Shown: one piece after another, positions 8,624 to 17,171 of the stretch
Layout: the number at the start of each line of letters is the position of its first letter
How positions within the stretch are numbered: the stretch's first letter is position 1
Assembly: GCA_902826635.1 (NCBI GenBank)
Contig: CADEFQ010000018.1
Location: 1 to 58,043 of the forward strand
DNA from: an uncultured Pseudomonadota bacterium
GTDB lineage: Bacteria; Pseudomonadota; Gammaproteobacteria; Steroidobacterales; Steroidobacteraceae
Length of the DNA: 58,043 nt
Direction: 5' to 3'
Notes under the pieces: generated by a model
The model's database searches: none
Seen by the model: only the letters and a program-made list of their open reading frames with translations
Told to the model about the DNA's origin: nothing
Translations under genes and position numbers: made by a program

Positions 8624-11416
8624 ATGGCCCGCAAAGCGAAATCGTCGGGCAAGGCGCCCAAGGCGGTCGAGACGCTCCTGCACACCGAGGCGAAGCGCAA
8701 GAACATTCCGACCGCGGAGCACCAGTCGGTTGTCGACAAGGTGCAGGACCGGCCCAGGACGCTGCGCTATCCGCGCAACACCGATCTCGATCCGCAGCTC
8801 GTCTGGCGCGGCAAGGACGAACAGGACTGGAGCGACCTCGTCGTCCCGGCGCCGCCGCTCTACATCCAGGAGAAGATCCACCCCAAGGCGCTGATCGACG
8901 ACATCAAGCGCAGCTCGAAGGAAGCCGAGCACGAGGCCGGGATGCTCACGGCCGACCTGTTCGCCGATTTCAACGGTATTCCGAAGGGCGTGGACAAGAC
9001 CGAGTTCTACCAGCACGACCAGAACTGGTCGAATCGCATGATCCTCGGCGATTCGCTGCAGGTGATGGCGTCACTCGCCGAGCGCGAGGGGCTGCGCGGC
9101 AAGGTGCAGTGCATCTATCTCGATCCGCCGTATGGCATCAAATTCAACAGCAACTTTCAGTGGAGCACAACGAGCCGCGATGTGAAGGATGGCAAGGCCG
9201 ATCACATCACACGCGAGCCGGAGCAGGTCAAAGCCTTCCGCGACACTTGGCGTGACGGCATCCACAGCTACCTCACCTATCTGCGAGATCGACTTACCGT
9301 CGCTCGCGATCTCCTTACTGATTCCGGCTCCATCTTCGTGCAGATCGGCGACGAAAATGTTCATCGCGTCCGGGCGGTGATGGATGAGGTGTTCGGGGAG
9401 GAAAACCACAGTGGGCAAATCACGGTCGTGAAGACTGCCGGCCAAAGTTCAGAGCTCATCGCTGGCACGGCCGACTTTGTGCTTTGGTATGCGAAACAAA
9501 GAGCTTCGATAAAATTCAGGAATCCTCTGCTGCCGAAGGGCTTCGATTCTGACAAGGCGGGCGTGTATCGTTGGTTCCGTGGAGCCGATGGCATTGCTCG
9601 GCCGCTCACTGATGAAGAGCGGGCAAGTGGAGAGACGAGCGGTGTCTTTCGACTCGATAACCTAACTTCCCAACGTCCACCCGGCAGCTTCCCTGTTACG
9701 GTCAACGGTCGCGTTTTCGGATCAGGAAAAGGTTATTGGAAGACGGGCGAGATCGGAATGGCCAAACTTATTAGGGCAAACCGCGTCACAGCAGCAAGCA
9801 ACAGCTTGACCTACGTCCGCTTCATCGATGACTTCAAAGCACAAGCCATCGGCAACGTCTGGAGTGACACTGGCACTGGCAGCTTTACCGATGAGAAAAT
9901 TTACGTGGTTCAAAGTGGAACCAAGCTCGTTCAACGCTGCCTTTTGATGGCTACCGACCCCGGCGACCTCGTGCTCGACCCGACCTGCGGCTCCGGCACC
10001 ACGGCAACTGTAGCCGAGCAGTGGGGCCGCCGCTGGATCACGATCGACACCTCGCGCGTAGCGCTGGCGCTGGCCCGGGCCCGCATCATGGGCGCGCGCT
10101 ACCCGTTTTACCTGCTGGCGGACTCCCGCGATGGGCAGATCAAGGAAGCCGAAGTAACCCGCACCGCTCCGAGTTCTCAGGCGGTGCGGGAAGACATCCG
10201 CCACGGCTTCGTCTATGAGCGCGTGCCGCACATCACGCTGAAGTCCATCGCCAACAACGCGGAAATCGATGTCATCTGGGACAAGTGGCAGGCAAAGCTC
10301 GAGCCGCTGCATGAGAGGCTGAACGCCGCGCTCAATAAGAACTGGCAGGAGTGGGAAATTCCGCGCGAGGCCTCGTCTGACAAAGACAAGGCAGCATGGT
10401 CGGATGCAGCGAAGAAGCTGCACGCCGATTGGTGGCAGGCGTGGATCGCCAGGCAACAGGAGATCGACAGATCGATCGCCGCCAAGGCCGAGTTTGAGTT
10501 TCTCTACGACCGACCCTACGAGGACAGGCGCAAGGTGCGGGTTGCGGGCCCGTTCACCGTCGAATCGCTGAGCCCTCACCGCACCCTCGGCGTAGACGAG
10601 AACGATGAGTTGATCGATCCGCTCAAGGCGGGAGGGACGAGTGACGGTGCGCACAGCTTCGAGCAGATGATTCTCGAGAACCTGCGGCTCGCGGGAGTGC
10701 AGCAGGCGCACAAGGCCGATCGCATCACCTTCACGTCGCTGACCGGCTGGCCGGGCAACTACATCTGCGCCGGAGGCCGCTATCAGGAGGGCGATGCGGA
10801 GCGACGCGCAGGCGTCTTCATCGGTCCCGAGTTCGGCACGGTCTCGCGCCCGGACCTCGTGGATGCGGCGCGCGAGGCGGGCGATGCTGGCTTCGACGTG
10901 CTGATCGCCTGTGCCTTCAACTACGAGGCGCATGCCGAGGAGTTCACGAAACTCGGGCGCATTCCGGTGCTCAAGGCGCGCATGAACGCCGACCTGCACA
11001 TGGCCGCGGACCTCAAGGCCACCGGGAAGGGCAACCTGTTCGTGATCTTCGGCGAGCCCGACATCGAGCCGCTTTATGATGGCGACGGCCGTATGCGAGT
11101 GAAGGTGAATGGCGTGGACGTCTTCGACCCGGGCACCGGCGAGGTGCGCTCCGACGGCGCCGAGGGCATCGCCTGCTGGTTCCTCGACACGGACTACAAT
11201 GGCGAGAGCTTCTTCGTGCGGCACGCCTATTTCCTGGGCCAGAACGATCCTTACAGCGCGCTCAAGACCACGCTCAAGGCCGAGATCAACGCGGACGCCT
11301 GGGCCACGCTCAATCGCGACACTTCGCGGCCCTTCGACAAGCCGAAGTCCGGGCGCATCGCCGTCAAGGTGATCAATCATCTTGGGGATGAGGTCATGAA
11401 GGTGTTTCGTGTCTGA
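8624..11416 (+). CDS. Site-specific DNA methyltransferase (type III Mod-like, beta-class motif order)
   Basis: The protein is 930 residues. The catalytic motif IV DPPY is at 167-170 and comes before the S-adenosylmethionine-binding motif I DPTCGSGTT at 452-460. This is the beta-class order of type III Mod and similar N6-adenine or N4-cytosine methylases. The roughly 280 residues between the motifs should hold the target recognition domain. The DNA there (about 9360-9960) is visibly richer in A/T than the flanks, which suggests replacement of the specificity segment. A long C-terminal extension after motif I ends in a charged region and shows no other recognisable domain. The start ATG lies two bases after the nuclease stop. 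It would protect host DNA and may guide the nuclease. Confidence 0.88.
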   Translation: MARKAKSSGKAPKAVETLLHTEAKRKNIPTAEHQSVVDKVQDRPRTLRYPRNTDLDPQLVWRGKDEQDWSDLVVPAPPLYIQEKIHPKALIDDIKRSSKEAEHEAGMLTADLFADFNGIPKGVDKTEFYQHDQNWSNRMILGDSLQVMASLAEREGLRGKVQCIYLDPPYGIKFNSNFQWSTTSRDVKDGKADHITREPEQVKAFRDTWRDGIHSYLTYLRDRLTVARDLLTDSGSIFVQIGDENVHRVRAVMDEVFGEENHSGQITVVKTAGQSSELIAGTADFVLWYAKQRASIKFRNPLLPKGFDSDKAGVYRWFRGADGIARPLTDEERASGETSGVFRLDNLTSQRPPGSFPVTVNGRVFGSGKGYWKTGEIGMAKLIRANRVTAASNSLTYVRFIDDFKAQAIGNVWSDTGTGSFTDEKIYVVQSGTKLVQRCLLMATDPGDLVLDPTCGSGTTATVAEQWGRRWITIDTSRVALALARARIMGARYPFYLLADSRDGQIKEAEVTRTAPSSQAVREDIRHGFVYERVPHITLKSIANNAEIDVIWDKWQAKLEPLHERLNAALNKNWQEWEIPREASSDKDKAAWSDAAKKLHADWWQAWIARQQEIDRSIAAKAEFEFLYDRPYEDRRKVRVAGPFTVESLSPHRTLGVDENDELIDPLKAGGTSDGAHSFEQMILENLRLAGVQQAHKADRITFTSLTGWPGNYICAGGRYQEGDAERRAGVFIGPEFGTVSRPDLVDAAREAGDAGFDVLIACAFNYEAHAEEFTKLGRIPVLKARMNADLHMAADLKATGKGNLFVIFGEPDIEPLYDGDGRMRVKVNGVDVFDPGTGEVRSDGAEGIACWFLDTDYNGESFFVRHAYFLGQNDPYSALKTTLKAEINADAWATLNRDTSRPFDKPKSGRIAVKVINHLGDEVMKVFRV

Positions 11417-11807
11417 GCTCGCGTGGCATTCCGAGGCGACCCTCAACGCGATCCTTGCCGAATGCCGCAATGGGAACTGGGACGGCGAAGGCGCACTGCC
11501 GATCACCCCACGCACGATCGATGCTGCGGTTGTGGTCCTGCAGGCATTAGGATCACTCCTGCCGCCTGATACGAGGCAGCCGCTGCTGTTGCCCGAGCAT
11601 GATGGAGACATCGATATCAGCTGGAGTGCCGATGCAGGGCGGGTCTTTGGTGCCAGCGTTGGTGAGCATGGCTACGTCAATTATGCTGCTCAGCTGGGCT
11701 CCGGTCGAAGCGAGCATGGCGTGATCGCCATTGACGTGGGTGATCCGGAAGCCGTGTCGGCGGCGTTGGCCGAAATCGAAGCGATCGTCCGCGAAGTGCT
11801 CAAGTGA
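11409..11807 (+). CDS. Small conserved-style protein of unknown function downstream of the methyltransferase
   Basis: This 132-residue acidic protein starts at GTG 11409, inside the last eight bases of the methyltransferase gene, so translation is probably coupled. It has a pattern I associate with a widespread uncharacterised small family: an N-terminal NWDGEGA segment, then a run containing LLP...LLPEHDGDIDISW, then a beta-rich region and a helical C-terminus. There is no signal peptide, transmembrane segment or known catalytic motif. Its position suggests an accessory or regulatory role for the restriction-modification pair, but no function can be assigned. Its 3' end overlaps the convergent NYN-domain gene by eight bases. 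Confidence 0.7.
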   Translation: MSELAWHSEATLNAILAECRNGNWDGEGALPITPRTIDAAVVVLQALGSLLPPDTRQPLLLPEHDGDIDISWSADAGRVFGASVGEHGYVNYAAQLGSGRSEHGVIAIDVGDPEAVSAALAEIEAIVREVLK

Positions 11808-12450
11808 CCGGCGGTAGTGGAATGTCGATGACCTGGTCCGCGTGAGCTTTGAGCTCGCGCTTTACACCATGGCCGAAGTGGCACAGGAATACTCGAAGCC
11901 CCTCGCGGCGCGCGAACTTGAATGCCGGGATCAGATCGCTGTCACCGGTAACGGCCACAATCGACTGAACTGACTGGGTCAGTGCGAGGCGCGCAATGTC
12001 GAGGCCGATGCGAAGGTCGACGCCCTTCTGACTGATATTCGGTATGAGGTCCCGAGCCTCGATCGCTCGGCGTCGTCGAAGCAGGTCATCGAGTGCTCGA
12101 TCGCCGAGTCTCCAATGTTGTGTACTCGTTTCTCCGAGGCGCAGGGCGAAGTCCGGACGAAGCTCCAACGTGTCGAGAAGGCTCTCGTTATCGACGTACA
12201 CCTTGGTTCGGGCGAGATGCATCTCTACGTGGCTGATTGGATTGCGCAGCACACCGGTCGCCGGCCGGGCGTGATAAAAATAAATGCGTAAGCGCGATTG
12301 CCCGATCACACACGGATGCGTCGCGATGGCTGTGGAGATTGCTTCGACGTCGTCGGCTACAGGGAATGCGCGGGGATTGGAGCGCTCCATCAGCTTCTGG
12401 ATCACGAACCCTCCGTCCAGGAGGACTGCGTACCGTGGAGGGAACGACAT
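11800..12450 (-). CDS. NYN/PIN-like domain ribonuclease (LabA/DUF88-type)
   Basis: The 216-residue protein has the acidic residues of the NYN nuclease fold: LLDGGF (Asp12), KGVD (142-145), Asp151, and TGDSDL (168-173; Asp170 and Asp172). Proteins of this group are metal-dependent RNases. The architecture is a lone NYN domain without the OST-HTH/LOTUS partner found in some relatives. It runs opposite to its neighbours and overlaps the preceding small gene tail to tail by eight bases. GC content is lower than in the core genome, consistent with transfer as part of the accessory island. A role in RNA-targeting defence is plausible from its location but is not shown by the sequence. Confidence 0.8.
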   Translation of the reverse strand: MSFPPRYAVLLDGGFVIQKLMERSNPRAFPVADDVEAISTAIATHPCVIGQSRLRIYFYHARPATGVLRNPISHVEMHLARTKVYVDNESLLDTLELRPDFALRLGETSTQHWRLGDRALDDLLRRRRAIEARDLIPNISQKGVDLRIGLDIARLALTQSVQSIVAVTGDSDLIPAFKFARREGLRVFLCHFGHGVKRELKAHADQVIDIPLPPVT

Positions 12451-12638
12451 TGGAGAAGCTCGCTAGGGCGAAAGGACCGTCCCCGCTGGCGACGTCTTGC
12501 GACGTACTTGAATCAGAGACCAACGGGGGGGTCACTTTTCTATCAGAGTGAAGGCTAGCACAGGACGGGCGGGATGCATTGTGAATAAGCTCGCGATTGC
12601 GCTAGAAATGACCCAGTGCGGCGCACGGGGGTGATCGG
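12451..12638. other. 188-base intergenic stretch with possible insertion-sequence remnants
   Basis: This is the longest gene-free stretch of the window. Several very short frames cross it but none has coding features. It holds a run of seven G (12525-12531), the paired GGGTCA-type repeats described separately, and presumably the promoters of the divergent NYN gene and the frameshifted TIR-like gene. No clear -35/-10 pair was recognised. Confidence 0.5.
12529..12614. repeat. Short inverted pair resembling IS21-family terminal repeats (scar)
   Basis: GGGTCACTTTTCTA (12529-12542) on the plus strand and TAGAAATGACCC (12603-12614), whose complement reads GGGTCATTTCTA, form an inverted pair about 60 bases apart. 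GGGTCA followed by T-rich sequence recalls the repeated units at the ends of IS21-type elements. No transposase fragment is present, so this could be a solo scar or chance. Confidence 0.25.
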
Positions 12639-13324
12639 ATGACGTCTAAAAACCGGGATTTCATTGCGAATCAGGTGTTTGTCGGGCTCCCTTGGAAGGT
12701 TGTTCGGGGTCGCTATGAACGCCTGATTCCTCGCCTTCAACTTCGCTTCCCTCTGCACTTCACCATTGTCGGTCGGAACGACGGGCAGACTTCCGACGAC
12801 CTTTTCGAGATCATCAAGAATCGAATAGCCCAGTCGAGCATGGCCATCTTCGACGCAACCGGCGGGAACGCAAATGTATCGCTTGAGTACGGATACGCCG
12901 AGGGTCTCGGTATTGATCGATCGATTTACGTAAGCATTCACAAGGCCGCGACACAGAGCTCTGGGAACCCCATTATTTCCGACCTCGGAGGGCGACGGCG
13001 GATTCAATACAAAACGGAAAAAGCCTTACCGCGCACCTCCAAGCCTTCTCCCGCGACCACAAGTACACGCAGAGGTTCGAGTTGTTTGTGAGCCGTGCCT
13101 TCAGACGGTTGAAGAAGGGCGACAAGCGGCGCCGAAGGGTATTGGCGCTGAAGGTTGTGCACGCTCTCGACGGAGTGGAGAATCGCCGACGCGACGACTT
13201 GGTACAACGAGTGATGTCAGCTGGATATGGAAGATCTGAAGTCGAAGAAATGGTTAAGAAGTTGCATGGTGCCGGCCTTGTAGTCGCAGACGTAGGTCGG
13301 TACTCGCGGGTTCGCGTAGCGTAG
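12639..13324 (+). pseudogene. Frameshifted nucleoside deoxyribosyltransferase/TIR-like-fold protein
   Basis: Two overlapping frames form one protein. The first (ATG 12639, 150 codons to a stop at 13091) carries a Rossmann-type domain: VFVGLPW at 13-19, IFDATGG at 70-76, and NVSLEYG at 80-86 with Glu83. This pattern is seen in nucleoside 2-deoxyribosyltransferase-like and TIR-related nucleotide-binding domains. The second frame (to 13324) carries a basic helical region and a winged-helix-like C-terminus. Inserting one A in the A5 run at 13018-13022 joins them into a continuous 228-residue protein reading YKTEKSLTAHLQAF across the junction. The defect is a one-base deletion, a homopolymer sequencing error, or less likely a programmed -1 shift. 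The context is the defence island. The substrate (NAD or a nucleotide) is a guess from the fold. Confidence 0.65.
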
Positions 13325-13340
13325 GCACACAGCGACGTCC

Positions 13341-15416
13341 ATGGAATTCCGCATTGCTGACACCTTCACCTCGAGCCTCGCCCGCCTGACGGGCGACGAG
13401 CAGAAGGCCGTCAAAACCACCGCCTTCGACCTTCAACTGAATCCGGCCCATCCCGGGCTGCAATTCCACAAGCTCGACAAGGCGCGCGACAGGGACTTCT
13501 GGTCGGTGCGTGTGAACGCCGACATCCGGCTCATCGTGCACCGCTCGGAAGGAAGTCTCCTCTTGTGCTACGTGGATCATCACGACAAGGCTTACGACTG
13601 GGCCGAACGCCGCAAGCTCGAGGTGCATCCGAAAACCGGTGCGGCCCAGCTTGTCGAGATTCGGGAGACGGTCCGCGAGATCGTGGTTCCCGCGCCGGTA
13701 CTGCGCACGCTAGAAATCGCCCCGGTCCGCCCCTTGTTCGCGGAGCAATCGGACGATCAGCTCCTGGCGTACGGCGTCCCGCCCGATTGGCTCCCGGATG
13801 TCCGGCACGCCACCGAGGAAACCATCCTTGCCTTGGCTGAGCGTCTGCCGGGCGAGGCCGCGGAGGCCCTGCTGCAGCTCGCGACAGGCGGCCAGCCGCG
13901 GCCTGTAATCGCCGTAGAGCCGGCATCCGGCCCGTTCGAGCACCCGGACGCGCTGCGCCGCTTCCGGGTCATGGCGAACGTCGAGGAGCTGCAGCGAGCC
14001 CTCGACGCGCCGTGGGACCGGTGGATGGTGTTCCTGCACCCGGAACAGCGCAGGTGGGTCGAGCAGGATCAGGGCGGGCCGACCAGGGTGTCGGGGTCGG
14101 CCGGGACAGGCAAGACCGTCGTGGCTCTGCATCGGGCAGTCCATCTGGCGCGAGCGAACCCCGATTCGCGCGTACTGCTCGCGACCTTTTCCACGACCCT
14201 GGCTCATGCCCTGCGCGTCAATCTGCGCCGGTTGATCGGCAACGAGCCGCGCCTGGCCGAACGGATCGACGTCGAGTCTCTCGATGTGCTGGGCTCGCGC
14301 CTGTATCGCGCACAGATTGGCGCCATAAAGCTGGTTCACCACGAAGCCCTGCGTGATCTGATTCGCGACGCGGCGGCGGCCGAGCCGGGTCACAAGTTCA
14401 GTCTGCATTTCCTGTTGACCGAATGGGAGCAGGTCGTCGATGCGTGGCAGCTTGCGGACTGGGAGGCGTATCGCAACGTCGCGCGCCTCGGTCGCAAGAC
14501 GCGATTGTCCGAGGCGCAGCGCAAGACGCTGTGGTCGATTTTCGAGCGCGTGCGCGGCCGGCTTGGCGATCAGGGCTTGATGACGCAAGCCGGCGCGTTC
14601 ACGGCGCTGGCTACTGTCCTGGCGGCAAGCGGCAAACCGCCGTTCGACTTCGCCGTGGTGGATGAGGCGCAGGATCTCGATGTCTCCCAGTTGCGCTTTC
14701 TCGGCGCGCTGGGTGGTGCTCGAGCCGGTGCGCTGTTCTTCGCCGGCGATCTCGGGCAGCGGATCTTCCAGCAACCTTTCTCCTGGAAGTCGTTGGGAGT
14801 GGATGTTCGTGGTCGCTCGAGGACGCTGCGCGTCAACTACCGCACGTCACACCAGATTCGACAGCAGGCGGACCAGCTGCTGGGACCCGACGTGACCGAT
14901 GTCGACGGCATCACCGAGGATCGCCGCAACACCGTCTCGGTCTTCAACGGCCCACCGCCGATGATCCAGGTGTTCCCGGATGCTGAGCGCGAGATTGCGG
15001 CCGTCGGCGCTTGGCTCACAGAGCAAACTGCGGCGGGCCTGGCGCCGCATGAATTGTCGGTATTTGTGCGTTCGGTAGCGCAGATTGTGCGTGCGAAGGC
15101 CGCAGTCGAGGCGTCCGGTCTCGCGTACAAGACTCTTGATGAGCGTGTCGAGACCACGAGCGGCTTCGTATCCATCAGCACGATGCATCTGGCGAAAGGG
15201 CTCGAGTTTCGCGCTGTGGCTGTCATGGCCTGTGACGATGAAGTCCTGCCGCTGCAGGAGCGCATCGAGACGGTCGGCGACGATGCTGACCTGCAGGAAG
15301 TCTACGAGACCGAGCGACACCTGCTTTACGTGGCGTGTACGCGAGCGCGAGATGCGCTGCTGGCAACGGCAGTTGAACCGCCGTCCGAGTTTCTCGACGA
15401 TTTGAAGCCGCGCTAA
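13341..15416 (+). CDS. RelE-like toxin-fold domain fused to UvrD/Rep-family (SF1) helicase
   Basis: The 691-residue protein has two parts. Residues 1 to about 95 resemble RelE/ParE-type toxins: an N-terminal FTSSLARLTGDEQKAV helix, then LDKARDRDFWSVRVNADIR and LLLCYVDHHDKAY, the beta-strand core of that fold. From about residue 225 it is a superfamily 1 helicase: GSAGTGKT (252-259, Walker A), VVDEAQDLD (Walker B), VNYRTSHQIR, TMHLAKGLEF and a C-terminal LLYVACTRARD (motif VI). The gene starts 16 bases after the frameshifted TIR-like gene and looks intact. Whether the toxin-fold part cuts mRNA, binds ribosomes or is a structural module cannot be told from sequence. No separate antitoxin gene is adjacent. 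Confidence 0.85.
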   Translation: MEFRIADTFTSSLARLTGDEQKAVKTTAFDLQLNPAHPGLQFHKLDKARDRDFWSVRVNADIRLIVHRSEGSLLLCYVDHHDKAYDWAERRKLEVHPKTGAAQLVEIRETVREIVVPAPVLRTLEIAPVRPLFAEQSDDQLLAYGVPPDWLPDVRHATEETILALAERLPGEAAEALLQLATGGQPRPVIAVEPASGPFEHPDALRRFRVMANVEELQRALDAPWDRWMVFLHPEQRRWVEQDQGGPTRVSGSAGTGKTVVALHRAVHLARANPDSRVLLATFSTTLAHALRVNLRRLIGNEPRLAERIDVESLDVLGSRLYRAQIGAIKLVHHEALRDLIRDAAAAEPGHKFSLHFLLTEWEQVVDAWQLADWEAYRNVARLGRKTRLSEAQRKTLWSIFERVRGRLGDQGLMTQAGAFTALATVLAASGKPPFDFAVVDEAQDLDVSQLRFLGALGGARAGALFFAGDLGQRIFQQPFSWKSLGVDVRGRSRTLRVNYRTSHQIRQQADQLLGPDVTDVDGITEDRRNTVSVFNGPPPMIQVFPDAEREIAAVGAWLTEQTAAGLAPHELSVFVRSVAQIVRAKAAVEASGLAYKTLDERVETTSGFVSISTMHLAKGLEFRAVAVMACDDEVLPLQERIETVGDDADLQEVYETERHLLYVACTRARDALLATAVEPPSEFLDDLKPR

Positions 15417-15423
15417 ACGCGGC
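15407..15423. terminator. Short perfect hairpin at the helicase/aroE convergent junction
   Basis: GCCGCG, a 5-base loop containing the helicase stop codon, then CGCGGC. The stem is perfect but only 6 bp and no T-run follows on either strand, so termination by it alone is uncertain. Its position between convergent genes fits. Confidence 0.35.
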
Positions 15424-15448
15424 GGTCAGGAATACGACGGCGTGGGTG

Positions 15449-16285
15449 CTAGCCCTTGAGTACGTCGAGTACCGGCCCTGTCTCTGGCCGCACGCCGCGC
15501 CAGAGATGAAACGACTCGGCCGCCTGTTCAACCAGCATGCCCCAGCCGAGATGCGCGCCGGCCGCGCCTTCGGCGAGCGCCCACGAGAGAAACGCAGTTG
15601 GCTCGTGGCCATAGGCCAGGTCATAGCAGATGGTGTTCGCACCGATCGCCGCGGGCGTGATGTCGGGCCGGCCACCGGTGAGGCTCGCGGCGGTGGCGTT
15701 CACGACGAGGTCCCAGGGGTGCGCTTCGATCTCGTGGAAACCGCAGCCCTTCACGGGCCCGAGGTCGGCGAAGCTCGCCGCGACCACGCGCGCGCGATCG
15801 GCGGTGCGGTTCGCGATCATCAAACTGTCCGGTGCGAGATCGAGGAGCGGCGCGACGATGCCGCGCGTGGCGCCACCCGCGCCGAGGATCAGCACGCGCG
15901 AACCTGCGAGCACGAGACCGAGATTGAGCGTCAGGTCGCGCACGAGCCCGATGCCATCGGTGTTGTCACCGAGAATCGAGCCGTCCGCCTGCGCCGCAAG
16001 GGTATTTACCGCACGCGCCTGCTCGGCGCGCGGCGTGAGCGTGTGCGCGAATGCCGCCGCGGCCGGCTTGTGCGGCACGGTGACATTGAGGCCGCGGCCG
16101 CCGCCCGCGAAAAAACCGGTCACGCGCATCACGAAGTCGTCGGGCATCACGTCGTAAAGGCGGTACGCCAGGCGCTGGCAGGTCTGCTTCGCAAAGAGCC
16201 CGTGGATGAACGGCGAGCGACTGCGGGCGACGGGATGACCCACGACGCCGTACTGATCGACCTCGGTCCCGGTTTCGCCCCCCAT
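15449..16285 (-). CDS. aroE: Shikimate dehydrogenase
   Basis: The 278-residue enzyme catalyses NADPH-dependent reduction of 3-dehydroshikimate to shikimate in aromatic amino acid synthesis. All signatures are present: the shikimate-binding SRSPFIH (22-28), NVTVPHK with catalytic Lys73, GDNTDG with Asp110 of the Lys-Asp pair, and the NADP-binding loop GAGGATRG (135-142). The ATG at 16285 gives nine residues before the usual family start (YGVVGHP), so the first few residues are uncertain. It lies ten bases after rlmJ in the same direction, probably one transcript. Its 3' end faces the defence-island helicase. Confidence 0.95.
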   Translation of the reverse strand: MGGETGTEVDQYGVVGHPVARSRSPFIHGLFAKQTCQRLAYRLYDVMPDDFVMRVTGFFAGGGRGLNVTVPHKPAAAAFAHTLTPRAEQARAVNTLAAQADGSILGDNTDGIGLVRDLTLNLGLVLAGSRVLILGAGGATRGIVAPLLDLAPDSLMIANRTADRARVVAASFADLGPVKGCGFHEIEAHPWDLVVNATAASLTGGRPDITPAAIGANTICYDLAYGHEPTAFLSWALAEGAAGAHLGWGMLVEQAAESFHLWRGVRPETGPVLDVLKG

Positions 16286-16295
16286 GGAGCGGAGC

Positions 16296-17159
16296 TTACC
16301 GGCTTTCGCCGACGAGCGAGACGATGCGTGATCCGCCGGTGTCGCCGTGGGCGAGCAGGCGCCTCAATTCCCGTTGCCAGGCGTCGCAACGATCCGCGAA
16401 CTGAAAGGGCGGATTCACGACCACGAACCCCGAGCCGTTGAGCCCCGCGCGCGAATCGGGCGGATGGACCCAGAGCTCGGCCGCCATCATCGGACGCGCG
16501 ACCCGCCGCGCGAGCTCGGCGAGCCAGCGGTCCGTATCGCGCGCGTCCTTGACGGGATACCACAGCGCGATGACGCCGGTCTCGAAACGCTCGAGCGCAT
16601 CGTGGACGGCGGCCGCCGCCGACCGGAAGTCCCCGCGCGTGTCCTCGTAGGGCGGATCGACCAGCACGAGGCCGCGTCGCTCCGACGGTGGCAGCAATGC
16701 GCGCAGGCGCTGATAACCGTCGCCATGTTCGGCCGACACGCGCGCACCGCGGCCGAGCGCCTTGCGCAGGGCCTCGAACTCGCCGGGCTGCACTTCGACC
16801 GCGACGCCGCGATCCTGCCCGCGCAGGACCTGCGCGGCGATCAGCGCGGAACCGGGGTAGTCGTGGCGCGCGTCGGCATCGCGCCGCCAGGCCCCGATGA
16901 CGGTGGCGTAGTCGAGCAGCTCCGGTGCCGGCTCACTTCGGTTTCGCAGCGCGGCGAGCACCGCGACGGCGCCTTCCTGCGCTTCGCCGCTCGCGCGCGC
17001 CTCGCCGCCGCCGAGCGCGTAGCGCCCGCGGCCGGCATGGGTATCGAGAAAGAAAAATCCCTTGTCCTTGCGCTGCAGCGCGCGCAACAGCGCGAGCAGC
17101 GCGACGTGCTTGTGCACGTCCGCGAAGTTGCCGGCGTGGAAGGCGTGCCGATACTTCAT
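16296..17159 (-). CDS. rlmJ: 23S rRNA (adenine(2030)-N6)-methyltransferase
   Basis: The 287-residue protein begins MKYRHAFHAGNFADV, the conserved start of RlmJ. It has the S-adenosylmethionine-binding segment FLDTHAGRGRY and the N6-adenine catalytic motif DPPY at 168-171. It methylates A2030 of 23S rRNA in the cytosol. Length agrees with the family (about 280). It lies 12 bases downstream of topA on the same strand and ten bases upstream of aroE, so the three genes are probably co-transcribed after dprA-smg. Confidence 0.93.
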   Translation of the reverse strand: MKYRHAFHAGNFADVHKHVALLALLRALQRKDKGFFFLDTHAGRGRYALGGGEARASGEAQEGAVAVLAALRNRSEPAPELLDYATVIGAWRRDADARHDYPGSALIAAQVLRGQDRGVAVEVQPGEFEALRKALGRGARVSAEHGDGYQRLRALLPPSERRGLVLVDPPYEDTRGDFRSAAAAVHDALERFETGVIALWYPVKDARDTDRWLAELARRVARPMMAAELWVHPPDSRAGLNGSGFVVVNPPFQFADRCDAWQRELRRLLAHGDTGGSRIVSLVGESR

Positions 17160-17171
17160 CGGCGAGCGGCC

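Noticed and set aside
5592-11807. BREX or DISARM system
   Set aside because: No PglZ, BrxC, DrmA or DrmB homologue is present; the pair fits a type III-like restriction-modification system.
12188-12558. Several short open frames overlapping the NYN gene start
   Set aside because: All lack ribosome-binding sites and conserved features and overlap the well-supported NYN gene.
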